Below, one piece after another: positions 1-10,504 of a DNA stretch of 64,000 bases. The translations under genes were made by a program, and so were the position numbers. Positions within the stretch are counted from its first letter, which is position 1, and each line of letters starts with the position of its first letter. A model generated the notes under the pieces. It saw nothing but the letters and a program-made list of their open reading frames with translations. It searched no databases and was not told where the DNA came from. The stretch is from Iris pallida (lineage: Eukaryota; Streptophyta; Magnoliopsida; Asparagales; Iridaceae): contig JANAVB010007000.1 in NCBI GenBank assembly GCA_029216955.1, forward strand, positions 1,999,118-2,063,117. Direction: 5' to 3'.

Positions 1-478
1 GGTTCAGATAGATTGAAGGAGCGCCGACATTCCAAACAAATGATCATTAGCAAACCCTAATGATCATGCCCCACTCTTATAAATAGCCAACATCATTCCC
101 TTGCAAAAACCTCCGGCAACAAAAGAATAAAAAAAAAAAGAGAGAGACAGATATACAGAGAGAGCTCCCCCCTTTGATAATCACAGAGAGAGAGAGAAGC
201 CAAGAGAGCAACACAAGGAGGGCATTTCTTCGTCAAACGCCAGGCAGATCTTCTCCGAGTCAAGACTGCGTACCGATCGTCCAAGGAGTAAGACAGAGCG
301 GCCGTCGCTTTCCCGAGCCTCTATCGTCACCCCCCAGAATCAAAAATAAACAATTGTACTTAGACTGCTGTACCTAGGTTTTCATCCCTAGGCTTTCTTT
401 GTACAAGCGAGTTTGTATTGTGAGTCTAAGTTCAGTCCTCCGATAATTGTTCTGTTCTTTTACAATCAATGGCAAACA
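1..478 (+). repeat. 5' LTR, 3' portion only
   Basis: It matches 16449-16923 across its whole length and ends in GGCAAACA, which is where the two copies stop matching. Differences are scattered substitutions plus an A-run length change. The missing upstream part would correspond to 15593-16448. Confidence 0.92.
78..85 (+). promoter_or_regulatory. TATA box of the Tat 5' LTR
   Basis: TATAAATA is followed about 30 bases later by the probable transcript start and an AG-rich leader. The same box is at 16526-16533 in the 3' LTR. Confidence 0.75.
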
Positions 479-481
479 CGA

Positions 482-500
482 TGGCGACTCTGCTGGGGAC
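482..500 (+). promoter_or_regulatory. Primer binding site of the Tat element
   Basis: TGGCGACTCTGCTGGGGAC starts three bases after the LTR end and begins with the TGG expected opposite a tRNA CCA tail. From memory it resembles the tRNA-Arg primer site described for Ogre elements; the exact tRNA was not checked. It overlaps an ATG at 481 that opens the Gag frame. Confidence 0.75.
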
Positions 501-888
501 TAACTTCTCCACGGCTGAGGAGTTGGTGACGCAATCGGATGCAGCCAAACTTGGCTCCACACAACAGAAGATGGTCGTCCGCTTCGACCAACAGGCGTTC
601 GAAGAAATGCTCTCTGAAGGCAGCGCTGGCCCGGTCCAGAAGCGCACCCGTACCACGAAGGCTCGCAAAGAGTGGAGGCCAAAATCATTTGCTCCTCCTC
701 AAGCCGTCGATGGGATACCCTCTGTTGCTCAAGACGGCGAGAAGGACTCTCCTGCGGCCCCACTTCAAACCGTAGACAACTCTGCTGTCCCCAAGTCCGA
801 CAGAAGAAAATACTATGATGCTGGACTTGCAGGGGCAAAGAGGAACTCTACGCGATCCGAACCGCAGAAGGATATTAGCCGCAGGGAG

Positions 889-1172
889 AAAGCCCATGCG
901 GCTACATCCGCCAACCGCATGAAGAAAACTCATGCGGCCACATCTGTCAGCCGCATAACTTATGCGGCTACAGTTGCCAACCGCATGGATGAGACTCATG
1001 CGGCTATTAAAGTCAATCGTCTGCAGAAAACCCATGCGGCCATAGAGGCCAACCGCATGCGGCCAGCCTGCACGGTCGTGACTCCTAGCCGCATAAGAAC
1101 TCGTCCGACGACAGTTGACAACCGCATGCAGACAGCCTGCACGGTTTCTGCTCCCAGCCGCATAGCATCTGC
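889..1172 (+). repeat. Array of ATGCGGC / GCCGCAT motifs, alternating orientation
   Basis: About 13 copies of the hexamer ATGCGG or its complement CCGCAT lie within 284 bases. Direct and inverted copies alternate every 15-30 bases, so neighbouring copies could pair into short hairpins. One site is the self-complementary CCGCATGCGG. The same motif is clustered at 14600-14950, 15444-15540 and through the LTR. Confidence 0.85.
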
Positions 1173-2067
1173 TCCATGCTCCTCTCGATCAATTTTCGAC
1201 CGTCTCTCGTACGGTCCGAACCCTGATGATTCGCTGGGTGATAAGCCAGACTCTGTGGTATTCAACTTGGACTCTTCTTATTACGCACCCACACGGGCTA
1301 AGTAGAAGAAGTCTAGGGCAGCGCGGGCTCATCAAGCCCAGACAGCAACCCCAACCTCTGACTATCGGGGCGTCCCGCTGATTATCACACGGGCCTCTAA
1401 TGGGAAGTTGTATAGAACCGCTCAAGTCCAGCCCCCAGCGGCAAACGGACAAAGTGGTTCCTCTGACCTGTGTGAGGCTATCCTCCACAAACGCAAGGAA
1501 AGAGAGGGGGCCTCGGCATGCAAAGAGTCCTCACATGGACGTTACTGCACCCAGATCATCGTCAACTGCTGCTGCAACAACACGGCAGTGACAGAAGACC
1601 GGCCATCCTTCTTCCAAAGATTACAGCACCCGAACGCAGAAGACGAGGCACCTCCTGTTGCCTCCTGCAATTCCACACAGAAAGTCCCCGCTGAGGGGAG
1701 AGGGAAGAAGACAAGCATCTCCGGCCCGAAGGTGACAACTACCACAGCTAAAAAATCGTCATCCAAACGGTTGTCCTCCACCGGAGTATTCCAACACACC
1801 CGTTCGAAGACGAAACCTGCGGCAGTGGGAGGTTCGTCATCCGCATCACTGGGGGTCGTTGGAACTGGGGATAACACTCCTCCGAATATCCACGACAATC
1901 CGACATTCTAAGAAAATGAACCGGAGGAAGCAATTCTCCCGACAGATGCAACAGATACCGACGTCCCCGAGGACATCCAAGACGAAGCAAGCTCTGAAGC
2001 TGGGGGTACTGTTCCTTCCGAGTCCGAACCTAAAGAGAACATTCCCACATATCCTGATGATTTCTCG

Positions 2068-3336
2068 ATGCATGGATACGACTCGGAGGGCACATCCTCC
2101 ACCATTCCTTCCGTCACTCCTCACGTAAGGACGGTATTCATGACAGACAACAATCAAGGCGGTTCCAGCGATCGCCAACGCATCGACACTTTGGAGGCCA
2201 TACTGTACGCCTTGGTCAAGTCTGCAGACGAGATCAAAGCGGCGCTTCCTACTCTGCAGGGAGTGACACCCGGTCAGACAAGCACGGGTCCCACAATCAA
2301 CATAGATTCAAATTCAGCGGTACCGAACCCGGGCAATAATCCTCCCGAGATAACGGCCCCTACCGCGACAGATGAGGCCCGAGAAGTAAGGAGAGAGGTC
2401 CAGGAGCTCCGAGCAATGTTCCACGCCCGAGAAAACTCTCAAGACCTCAGAATACGGCAACCATATTCTGCCGAATGGAGGGATGTTCCGTTCCCACCAA
2501 GATATAAGCCGTTCAATATCAACCCATATGATGGCAAGACTTCAGCAAGTCAGTACATCACTTACTTTGAGGTCACTACCGACCATCTGCCCCATGATGA
2601 CGCTATCCTCATGCGGTTATTCATTGGGGCATTGGAAGGAGTCGCCTTCGATTGGTACCGCAACCTGTCAGACAATTGCATCCACTCCTTCGCTGGCTTC
2701 AAGCGCTTGTTCTTGGAGAGGTTCTATGAGGTAGGGCAAGACGTCACAATGTCTACCCTCATGGACGTCGTCCAAGGAGAGAAAGAGCTGACAAGGAATT
2801 ACATTGAGCGGTTTCGTCAAACCGCAATGAAGTTACCATCTGGCAATCCAGATTCTTCCCTGATTGAAATTTGCCAAAAGAGACTACTCCCAACAATTAG
2901 TCTCTGGATGGGCGAAAGTCAATTCAAGGACTGGAAGGCTTTTATCATCAGCGCTACAAGTGCCGAAGAACGGTTGAGAAAGGCTCGCCAACTGGGGTTG
3001 CACATCTCGGAGGGAGAGAACAAGGGCAAGCGTCCCAACACCAACAACGACAATGGGGGCAGCCCCTCCAACAATCGGGACAACAGAGGCAAGCAGGCTA
3101 TGGTGGCCGACACAGCCCAGAAGCCCAGTCACAACCAGCAGACAAACAATAGCCTCAAATCACTTACTCTTTTGAAGACGGCCACGTCAAGCCTATTTTG
3201 GACATGCTTATACAGGAAGATAGAATTCAGCTTCCTCCGCCAAGATGAGAACCTCGGTCGACGGATTTGGAGAACCCGAAGTTCTGCCATTACCACCGCT
3301 ACGTCCACCATGCTACACACGACTGCTACCAACTGA
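2068..3336 (+). pseudogene. gag: Tat Gag core (retrotransposon gag domain)
   Basis: This is the capsid-type Gag. The segment from about 2490 to 2990 encodes a typical Retrotrans_gag domain, with the motifs INPYDGKTSASQYITYF, FIGALEGVAFDWYRNL, FAGFKRLFLERFY and ERFRQTA. It is followed by a basic, Asn/Ser-rich tail. The frame is continuous with the upstream extension. Past about 3150 this frame becomes nonsense, and the expected zinc-finger continuation is found in another frame, so an indel near 3150 breaks the protein. The C-terminal residues up to 3336 are therefore probably out of frame. Confidence 0.85.
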
Positions 3337-3584
3337 AACGGTATATCCAAAATCTCATCGATTCGAACGCTCTGGCCATCGACTTCGAGGAGGTAACCGT
3401 AGCAGCCAACATGGTGTCCGTACAATTCGGCAGCTTCCCTCCAACAGAGACTCAAGACGGTGTTATACCCATCCCTCTGGCAACGATAGAAATTGCTAAT
3501 CTTCCGCCTGCTCGTGATCAAGCTGCCGGTCTAGTACCCTCACCACATCGCGAGAAGAAATCATGTGGATCCATTCGGACCTAG
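3160..3584 (+). pseudogene. gag: Tat Gag C-terminus with zinc-knuckle-like motif
   Basis: This frame continues the Gag tail after the indel near 3150. It has a TGA at 3246-3248, then a Cys/His cluster, CHYHRYVHHATHDCYQLK (3281-3334), of the kind Tat elements carry instead of a standard CCHC knuckle. It would bind RNA in the particle. The frame closes at 3582-3584, and the protease region continues in a different frame. Confidence 0.7.
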
Positions 3585-4711
3585 TCCACGAGGTGACTCA
3601 GTCCACTCTACCTTCCAGGAAGAAAAGTGGAAAAGTCAGATCCTGCCGCACCGTCTCGGCAGATGAAGAAGAAGTCACGGCCATCGTTACTCGATCCGGA
3701 GCACAATCTCAACCTGTGGCTGAAAACTCGACTGATGATCATCCGCCCACTACCACTGATGCTCCCGGGCCTCCTCAGCCTCCGACAACCGACAAACCAA
3801 GGCCGAAGGAGACTCGCTTTGACAAATCACTCCGGAAAGAGATACCTCAGGGGCTGGAAAGGCCCTACAACTTCGACATCTTGGCGCAATTGGCTAATAC
3901 ACCGGCCAAATTGTCCTTATATGAACTCTTGAGGCTCTCGAAGGATGTCCGCACGGCTTTGAGTGATGCGCTCCAAAATGCTGACGCATACTTGGCTCAG
4001 GTCAACCTCATGGGAGATAACCAACCTGCAGATCTCCAAGACAGTGCGTGTACGGAAGCAATGCCCAATATCGTCTTCTCTCCGCAGGACATGCTCATCA
4101 AAACTAACCTGCACGATCGCCCGTTATACTATACTGGGTACATCGGCGATGTAAAGGTGGACCGAATGCACATTGATCCTGGGTCCTCCATAAGCATCAT
4201 TCTGAAGGGTCTGCTACATCATCTTCGTATTCCGATGCATCGTCTGACACCTACAAACACCGCCATTAGCGGTTTCAATTCGGGCAGGAGCTACCCAATA
4301 GGGAAGATTCGTTTGAAGTGTCAGATTGGCGATCTCCAATCAGAAGTCACCTGCTACGTCATAGATGCCGACACTTCTTACAACATCTTTTTGGGGCGGC
4401 CTTGGATACACGATTACATGATCGTGCCTTCCACGCTGTACCAATGCTTCAAATATGTCGATAAGCACGGCTTCGTGAGGACAGAGTTTGCTGATATCGA
4501 TCCCTTCAAGGGGGTCGAATCTTATTACTCAGACTCCTGTCTGTACGAAAAATCAAAGAAGCACCTGGTCGAAGAAGATGTGCAAGCTCACACCAAGACA
4601 GCCACAGGATCAGAAGAACCTCTAACGATCCACCTCCAGGCTCACAAACCAGGCAATTCTGCACCCCTTACGGCCACTCTGCGTAAGGACACAATCAGTC
4701 TCTCGGCATAA
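3563..4711 (+). pseudogene. pro: Tat aspartic protease region
   Basis: This is a retropepsin-like protease that would cut Gag-Pol. The flap and active-site region reads VDRMHIDPGSSISII (about 4156-4200), with DPGSS at the position of the usual DTG/DSG triplet, as is common in Tat elements. LGRPWIHDY downstream is the typical C-terminal protease motif of this lineage. The first 100 codons are a Pro/Thr-rich linker. It ends at an in-frame TAA (4709-4711), after which the same frame stays open, so this is probably a nonsense mutation. Confidence 0.8.
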
Positions 4712-4720
4712 GAAGAGCAG

Positions 4721-5716
4721 ATGAGAATCCGGCTGCCAAGGTCCGGCCAAGCGCCGAGACCCACAACAGGGCCACTTACCATCAGACTACCGAGAGTCGG
4801 TCAGCTCCAAACGGAGAAGCTCAATCCCTCCGACAGACCGCTCACGATACGCCTTCCCAAGAAGGGTCGTCACCCCGACGCGAGGTCTGACACTTCTAGC
4901 GAACCAGCCACTCCTCGCCCCACATCAAGTGCCAAACTGGGGGTTGCTAGTCTACCAACAACTACACGATCTGCTCTGCCAGTTGAACCTTTGAAGATCA
5001 AGCTGACTAGGTCGCCCTCTCAGTCTTCATTTATACAGGGGGTAGCCGAAGAAGAACCGAAATTAGCCAAGTATGTGGCTGCCCACTCCGATGCCCCCTC
5101 CGTAGATGACGTAATCCCTCTCGAAAAGATACCTTATTTTATCAATAAAGGGCTATCTTTGAACTACATCGAGCTCAATAAGCTATGTACAATGTATGCC
5201 ATGGACCACGGTATAGGCACTCACCTACACACGCAAGTAACAAATGTATATACCGCGATCCAGCTTACTCCGGCAGAAGACGCTTACCGAATATTCGAGG
5301 GAGGGGACCACCCAATTATCTTCGGCCGGAAAGACGATCCGTACCCCTTCACCATAAAAGAAGTCGATCTTGGGTCAGATGCCGGGAGACTGCCTCTGTA
5401 TCTTTATAGCCCCCAGTCCAAATACCTCATACAGAAACAAGGATATGATCTGGAGACTACACCAGGTTTGAATTACGGCACTGGACGGCGACTACCTTTG
5501 AAGCCCCCAGTACCGTCCGGTAAGCCATGCGACTACTATAGCAAAACTCGATGTGGACTAGGGTATGTAACTCCCACGACGACCCCTGAGAGTTCAGATG
5601 AAGAATGTGACTGGCAGTCACACTCAACCGGGTCACCAACTTCCGACTCGGATACCAGCATCGGAGACATTCAGACAAGTCCTATCAGTCAACATGGCAT
5701 TCGTCGACGCTTATGA
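4721..5716 (+). pseudogene. Tat linker between protease and RT
   Basis: It is in the same frame as the protease, separated only by the TAA at 4709-4711. It starts with three imperfect copies of an IRLPR.GQ motif, each about 27 residues apart, followed by a Ser/Thr-rich stretch. The second half (EKIPYFINKGLSLNYIELNK, then KTRCGLGY) resembles the spacer that Tat and Ogre elements have before RT. Ogre elements are reported to splice an intron near here. The frame ends at 5714-5716 while RT is read in another frame, so the junction near 5690 is either a frameshift or a site that needs processing. Confidence 0.6.
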
Positions 5717-7019
5717 AGAAGACGAGGACATTCCCGAAATCCTCGAGCTTGAGCCATGGGCCCAACAGCTGGACGCACAATGGGAAAAGTGGTTCGAACA
5801 GAGAGAACCTCCTACGAAAGATGAAGTTATGCAGGTCGACCTCGGCAGCGAGTCCTCTCCAAAGCCAATCTTTGTCAGTAAGAGTTTAACAGACGAAGAG
5901 CGAGAATCACTGCTGGAACTTATCAAAGAATATATTGATATATTTGCATGGAGTTACGAAGACATGCCGGGATTAGACCCCGATATCGCTCTTCACAAGC
6001 TCAACATACGGCCAGATGCAAAGCCAGTCAAACAGCAACAACGACGCTTCCGCCCAGGCGTCATGGACGCGATCGAAGCCGAAGTCAGCAAACTAATAGC
6101 CAGCGGCTTCATTCGTGAGGAGCAACATCCTGACTGGGTCGCCAACATAGTTCCGGTCCTTAAGAAAAATGGGAAGATCGAAATCTGCATCGACTTTCGA
6201 AATCTGAATGAGGCATGTCCGAAAGACGAATTTCCCCTCCCTATCACAGACATCATGATCGACAACACATACGGCTTTGAACGTATATCATTCATGGATG
6301 GATTCTCGGGATACAATCAAATCAAGATGTCTCCCGATGACGAAAAGCACACGTCATTCCGAATACCGATTGGCACATACTGCTACACAGTCATGCCATT
6401 CGGTCTAAAGAACGCCGGTGCCACATATCAGCGAGCCATGAGTATCATTTTCAGAGAACATTTGCGCAAGACAGTGGAATGCTATGTCGACGACATCGCC
6501 GTCAAGAGTCGCCGTAAGGAATATCATCTGCAAGACCTGAGGACGGTATTCGACCTGATGCGAGCCCATAATATGAAGATGAACCCTAGGAAATTGTTCT
6601 TGGGCGTATCCAGCGGGAAGTTCTTGGGCTTCATCATCACTGCACGGGGTATCCATGTAGACCCTGAGAAAACGAAGGCAATTATGGAGATGGGTCCCCC
6701 GAGAAATCTTCGCGAACTTAGAGTTCTCCAAGGAAGGCTAGCCTACATCAGGAGGTTCATTTCTAACCTCTCCGGGCGATGTCGACCATTCACACACCTC
6801 ATGAAGAAAGGGGTCTCATTCATATGGGACGAGGAATGCCAGCGTGCCTTCGACAACATCAAAGAATATTTGTCAAATCCTCCAGTCCTGGTGGCCCCGG
6901 TTGCTGGAAAACCGTTCATGCTCTACGTACGAGCAATGGAACACTCCCTGGGTGCTCTGTTGGCACAAAACAACGATGCAGGTCACGAGAAAGCCATATA
7001 TTACCTCAGCCGAAGATGA
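5694..7019 (+). pseudogene. pol: Tat reverse transcriptase and first RNase H start
   Basis: This is an RNA-directed DNA polymerase. Ordered RT motifs are visible: SGFIREEQHPDWVANIVPVLKK.., ICIDFRNLNEACPKDEFPLP, FMDGFSGYNQI, MPFGLKNAGATYQRAM, the catalytic YVDDIAVKS near 6481-6510, and KFLGFIITARGI. The connection domain and the RNase H opening (MLYVRAMEHSLGALLAQ..) follow. The frame ends in TGA at 7017-7019, where a one-base loss moves the RNase H continuation into the next frame. The ATG at 5694 begins the conserved acidic leader that precedes RT in this lineage. Confidence 0.88.
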
Positions 7020-8005
7020 TTGGGCCCGAACACCGATACACCGCTGTGGAGAAGGAATGCCTCGCTCTGGTATTCGCCATTCAAAAGACGCGGCACTATG
7101 TCACAGGGTAAACCATACATGTGATCTCACGAGTCAACCCTCTCAGAGTCCTCATGACTAAACCAGGGGCACTCAGCTCTCGCCTCGCTACATGGGCAAT
7201 ATTATTGTCCCCCTATCATATGATCTTCGTCCCGCAAAAGGCTGTCAAGGGTCAAGCCTTGGCAGACTTTTTGGTAGCCCACCCAGGATCGGAGTCATCC
7301 AGAATATACGAAGAGATCCCAGATGAGGTCGCTGATTCGAATACAACCACCCACGATAGCATATGGCGGATGTTCTTCGATGGCGCTTCAAGAACCGGAC
7401 CCAAGGAAAACATCGTCGTCGGGGTCGGAGTAGTATTGATCTCTCCTACCGGGCTAGTAATCAATCGCGCCTACTCTCTCACGGAACCCTGCTCTAATAA
7501 TGTGGCCGAGTACAACGCTTTGGTCATTGGCCTCCAACTTGCAAAAGAGCTGGGGGTAGAATATCTTGAAGCATACGACGATTCGCAATTAATCGTCAAC
7601 CAGATTCGGGGGTCGTACGAAGTCCGCCATGAAGACATGATCCCCTACCACCAAATTGCAATCAACATTATCTCATCATTTGAGGGATTCTTCATCGAGC
7701 ATGTTCCCAGACTCCAAAATATCGAAGTCGATGTCCTAGCAGGTCTTGCCGCTTCCTTAGCAGTGCCGAACCAAGCTCACCATTTGGTTGACGTAATAGG
7801 CCACAAACTGGTCTGTCCCAAGAACAATATTCAATTCGTGGCGAGCTATTCCGCCCAGACGGTCGACGAAACACCAGACTGGAGACAGCCGTTCATTGAC
7901 TTCGTTGTATACGACATCCTCCCAGAGAATCCAAGGGAAGCCACCTCCATCAGACGACGTTCTCTCAGATTCTTCTATGACACAGAGACAAAGATGCTGT
8001 ACTGA
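7020..8005 (+). pseudogene. pol: Tat RNase H end plus second (archaeal-type) RNase H
   Basis: The first RNase H continues as GPEHRYTAVEKECLALVFAI, then meets an in-frame TAA at 7109-7111 and resumes. A second RNase H-like domain follows: MFFDGASR at about 7372-7395, then NNVAEYNALVIGLQLA, then YDDSQLIVNQI. These give the D-E-D residues of the archaeal/plant-type RNase H acquired by Tat elements. The segment closes with TGA at 8003-8005, again in frame with integrase, so it is probably a CGA to TGA change. Confidence 0.82.
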
Positions 8006-9136
8006 CGATCCTACGACGGGTTATTGCTCCGGTGCTTATCAAACGCAGAAGCCAAAGAAGCTGTACGAGAAGCTCACGATGGTGTCTGCGGGGCCCACCA
8101 GCCCGGCCCAAAACTGCAAGATCGCCTTCGTCGAATGGGCTACTATTGGCCCACAATGGTGGCAGACGCGATAGACTATGCCAGAAAATACAAGGCCTGC
8201 CAAGTCCACGCGGACTTCATTCACCAACCATCCGAGTTTCTACATCCAACGGTGGCGTCCTGGCCATTCGAAGCATGGGGAATGGATATCATTGGTCCAA
8301 TCACCCCACCTTCCTCCCGAGGACATCGCTTCATACTTGCGATCACTGATTACTTCTCCAAATGGGCGGAAGCTGTCCCACTCGCAGAGGTTAAGACTTC
8401 AAACGTGATCAGCTTCCTTAAGTATCACGTCATCTACCGCTTCGGACTGCCACGAAGGATCATCCATGATAATGGTCCACAGTTTGCAAGCCATGTATTC
8501 TATCAATTCTGCGACAAGCACCGCATTCAGAATGTCGCTTCGATACCATACAACCCGGCAGCAAACGGGTTAGCAGAGGCATTCAACAAAATAATCATCA
8601 AACTCCTCAAGAAGTTTGTCTTCTCCAACAAACGCGACTGGAACGAGAAGCTCGGCGAATGCTTATGGGCTTATCGCACCACAGTTCGAACAGCCACCGG
8701 GAATACACCATTCTCTCTGGTGTACGGGAGTGAGGCAGTCCTCCCATTGGAGACTCAGATCCCCTTACTCCGCGTCGCCCTCACTTATCAATTGACAACG
8801 GATGATAACCACCGACGTCGACTACAAGAGTTGGAGGCCTTAGATGAAAAGCGCCTCCTAGATCAGCAAAGGATCGAGCTATACCAAGCACGCATCTCAG
8901 GAGCCTTCAACAAGAAGGTCAAAATCAGAACATTCCAAGTGGGCGATCTTGTTCTGGCAGTCCGGAGGCCAATGGTCATGACTCACAAGACCACCGACAA
9001 GTTCCAGCCAAAATGGGAAGGTCCATTTGTCATCGAGGCCGTGTTCTCCAACGGCGCCTACCGCCTCGCCAAGCAGAACGGAGACTTGCTCATGTTGCCC
9101 GTCAACGGCAAGTTCCTGAAGAAATACTATGTTTAA
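8006..9136 (+). pseudogene. int: Tat integrase
   Basis: Integrase joins the cDNA copy into chromosomes. It has an N-terminal zinc-binding HHCC region (HDGVCGAHQPGPK .. YKACQVHAD). The rve catalytic core has the acidic triad in WGMDIIGP, IHDNGPQF and NGLAEAFNK, and the C-terminal domain has FQVGDLVLAVRR and KFQPKWEGPF. It ends without a chromodomain (KKYYV, stop 9134-9136), as expected for Tat. The open stretch starts near 8024, in frame with the upstream RNase H, and only the TGA at 8003 separates them. The integrase itself shows no visible internal damage. Confidence 0.88.
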
Positions 9137-9142
9137 AACAAC

Positions 9143-9520
9143 ATTTTCCAAATTATCGAGTCATGTACCCCTTTAGTACCACTGAACTCACATCCACCCT
9201 ATTTCAAATTATCGAGTCATGTACCATTTTAGTACCACTGAACTCACATCCACCCTATTTCAAATTATCGAGTCATGTACCCTTTTACCACTGAACTCAT
9301 ATCCACCCTATTTTAAATTATTGAGTCATGTACCCTTTAGTACCACTGAACCCACATCCACAATATTTTAGATTATCGAGCCATGCACCCGCTGGTGCCG
9401 CTGAACTCTCACTTCCTCAATATTCTAAATTACCAAGTTATGTACCCGCTGGTGCCTCTAAACTTACATTCCGGTCACTCTTTCAGATAGTAAGTCACGT
9501 ATGATTATACCTCTGAACTT
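9143..9520 (+). repeat. Tandem repeat of about 57 bp after integrase
   Basis: About seven head-to-tail copies start ATTTCAAATTATCGAGTCATG. The first four are nearly identical; later ones diverge steadily and grade into non-repetitive sequence. Tat and Ogre elements often carry tandem repeats in this position. No coding potential. Confidence 0.85.
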
Positions 9521-10391
9521 TCTTCCTGGAAGAGATCCTCCCTCATGATCCACTACCCGCACTCCCAGTGCACAAAAAGGGTAATCGATCCACCAATTTC
9601 CGAAATGACCATATCCTCATTACCTCTGAGTCGTTTTCACTTCCACCAAAAAAACAAACCGCCCCCTCGCATAGAACTTCCACGTTCCCCTACCTCTGGG
9701 TCGTTCTATGTACCCATTCTTCATTGAGCCCACTCCTGCCATGTCCTCATTACCTCTGAGTGGGAAGGCTCCGTCGAAGAAATCGTCATATTTGCCATGT
9801 CCACATTACCTCTGCGCAAGTATGCCGGTCCTCTTTCAACCTATTATCTGTACCCACAACCGGAGTACGACAAGGATAATAGGTCCACAAATGTCCTCAG
9901 TTGACCACAAATGTCCTCTGTTGACCACAAATATCCGCTATTTACTAAAAATAGCTTCCGTAAAGTCTCCCCTGCCATGTTCTCATTACCTCTGAGCAGG
10001 AAGATTCCACGATAAAACCCTCATGTTTGCCATGTCCTCATAACCTCTGAGCAAATATGATTGGTTTCCTTTCATCCTGTTATCCGTATCCTGAACCAGG
10101 GTACGCCAAGGATAATAGGTCCACAAATATCCCTTGCTAAGCCTCTTAGCATAAATCCACCATCTTATCATGCCCCGGGAGCCCAGCTGCTCTACGGCAT
10201 TCCTTTTCCCAACACCAAGAACACCCATGACCACTTTGCCATGGCTGCTCCAAACATCCTGACCAAACTTGTTATCCGTACCTAAAACCAAGGTACACCT
10301 AGGGTAACAGGTCCACAAATAATCCCCCAGCAAGACCGGTTCCAGGAACATCGCGAGTACAAGAAAGAGAAGATGAGTTGAAACATGCTCA
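9521..10391 (+). repeat. Non-coding spacer with three diverged dispersed repeats
   Basis: A roughly 52-base segment containing TTATC.GTA, AAGGATAATAGG and TCCACAAAT occurs at 9840-9892, 10076-10129 and 10271-10320. A second phrase, GCCATGTCCTCATTACCTCTG, recurs around 9738, 9797, 9975 and 10029. No supported gene on either strand. It separates the plus-strand pol from the 3' end of the minus-strand gene. Confidence 0.7.
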
Positions 10392-10397
10392 TTTATT
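10392..10397 (-). terminator. Candidate polyadenylation signal of the antisense gene
   Basis: AATAAA on the minus strand, about 108 bases past the stop codon, after a T-rich 3' UTR. Confidence 0.55.
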
Positions 10398-10504
10398 CAA
10401 AAATCAAAAGGCTACATCAGCGGGGATCACATCCCGTACAAAAATTGAAAGAGAAGCAAATAAAAGAAAAAAAAAAGGGAAAGCAAAAGAAGACAGAGGG
10501 CGGA

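Larger units (their letters stand above)
481..2067 (+). pseudogene. N-terminal extension of Tat Gag (ORF1-like)
   Basis: This is about 529 codons in the same frame as the Gag core that follows, interrupted only by TAG at 1303-1305 and TAA at 1909-1911. It could start at ATG 481, which lies in the primer site, or at ATG 469, inside the LTR. No known domain is recognisable. The segment is rich in Ser, Thr, Lys and Pro. At about residues 137-230 it carries a degenerate repeat of the type THAAT..ANRM, which comes from ATGCGGC/GCCGCAT motifs in the DNA. The end is acidic. Ogre elements are known to carry an extra ORF upstream of gag; here it is in frame and would be fused if the two stops were absent. 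Function unknown. Confidence 0.6.

Noticed and set aside
31..60. CCCTAA-type words in the Tat LTR and GGGTTAGGG in the element N LTR (22670-22682) as interstitial telomere repeats
   Set aside because: Only one or two units each; too short to mean telomeric origin.
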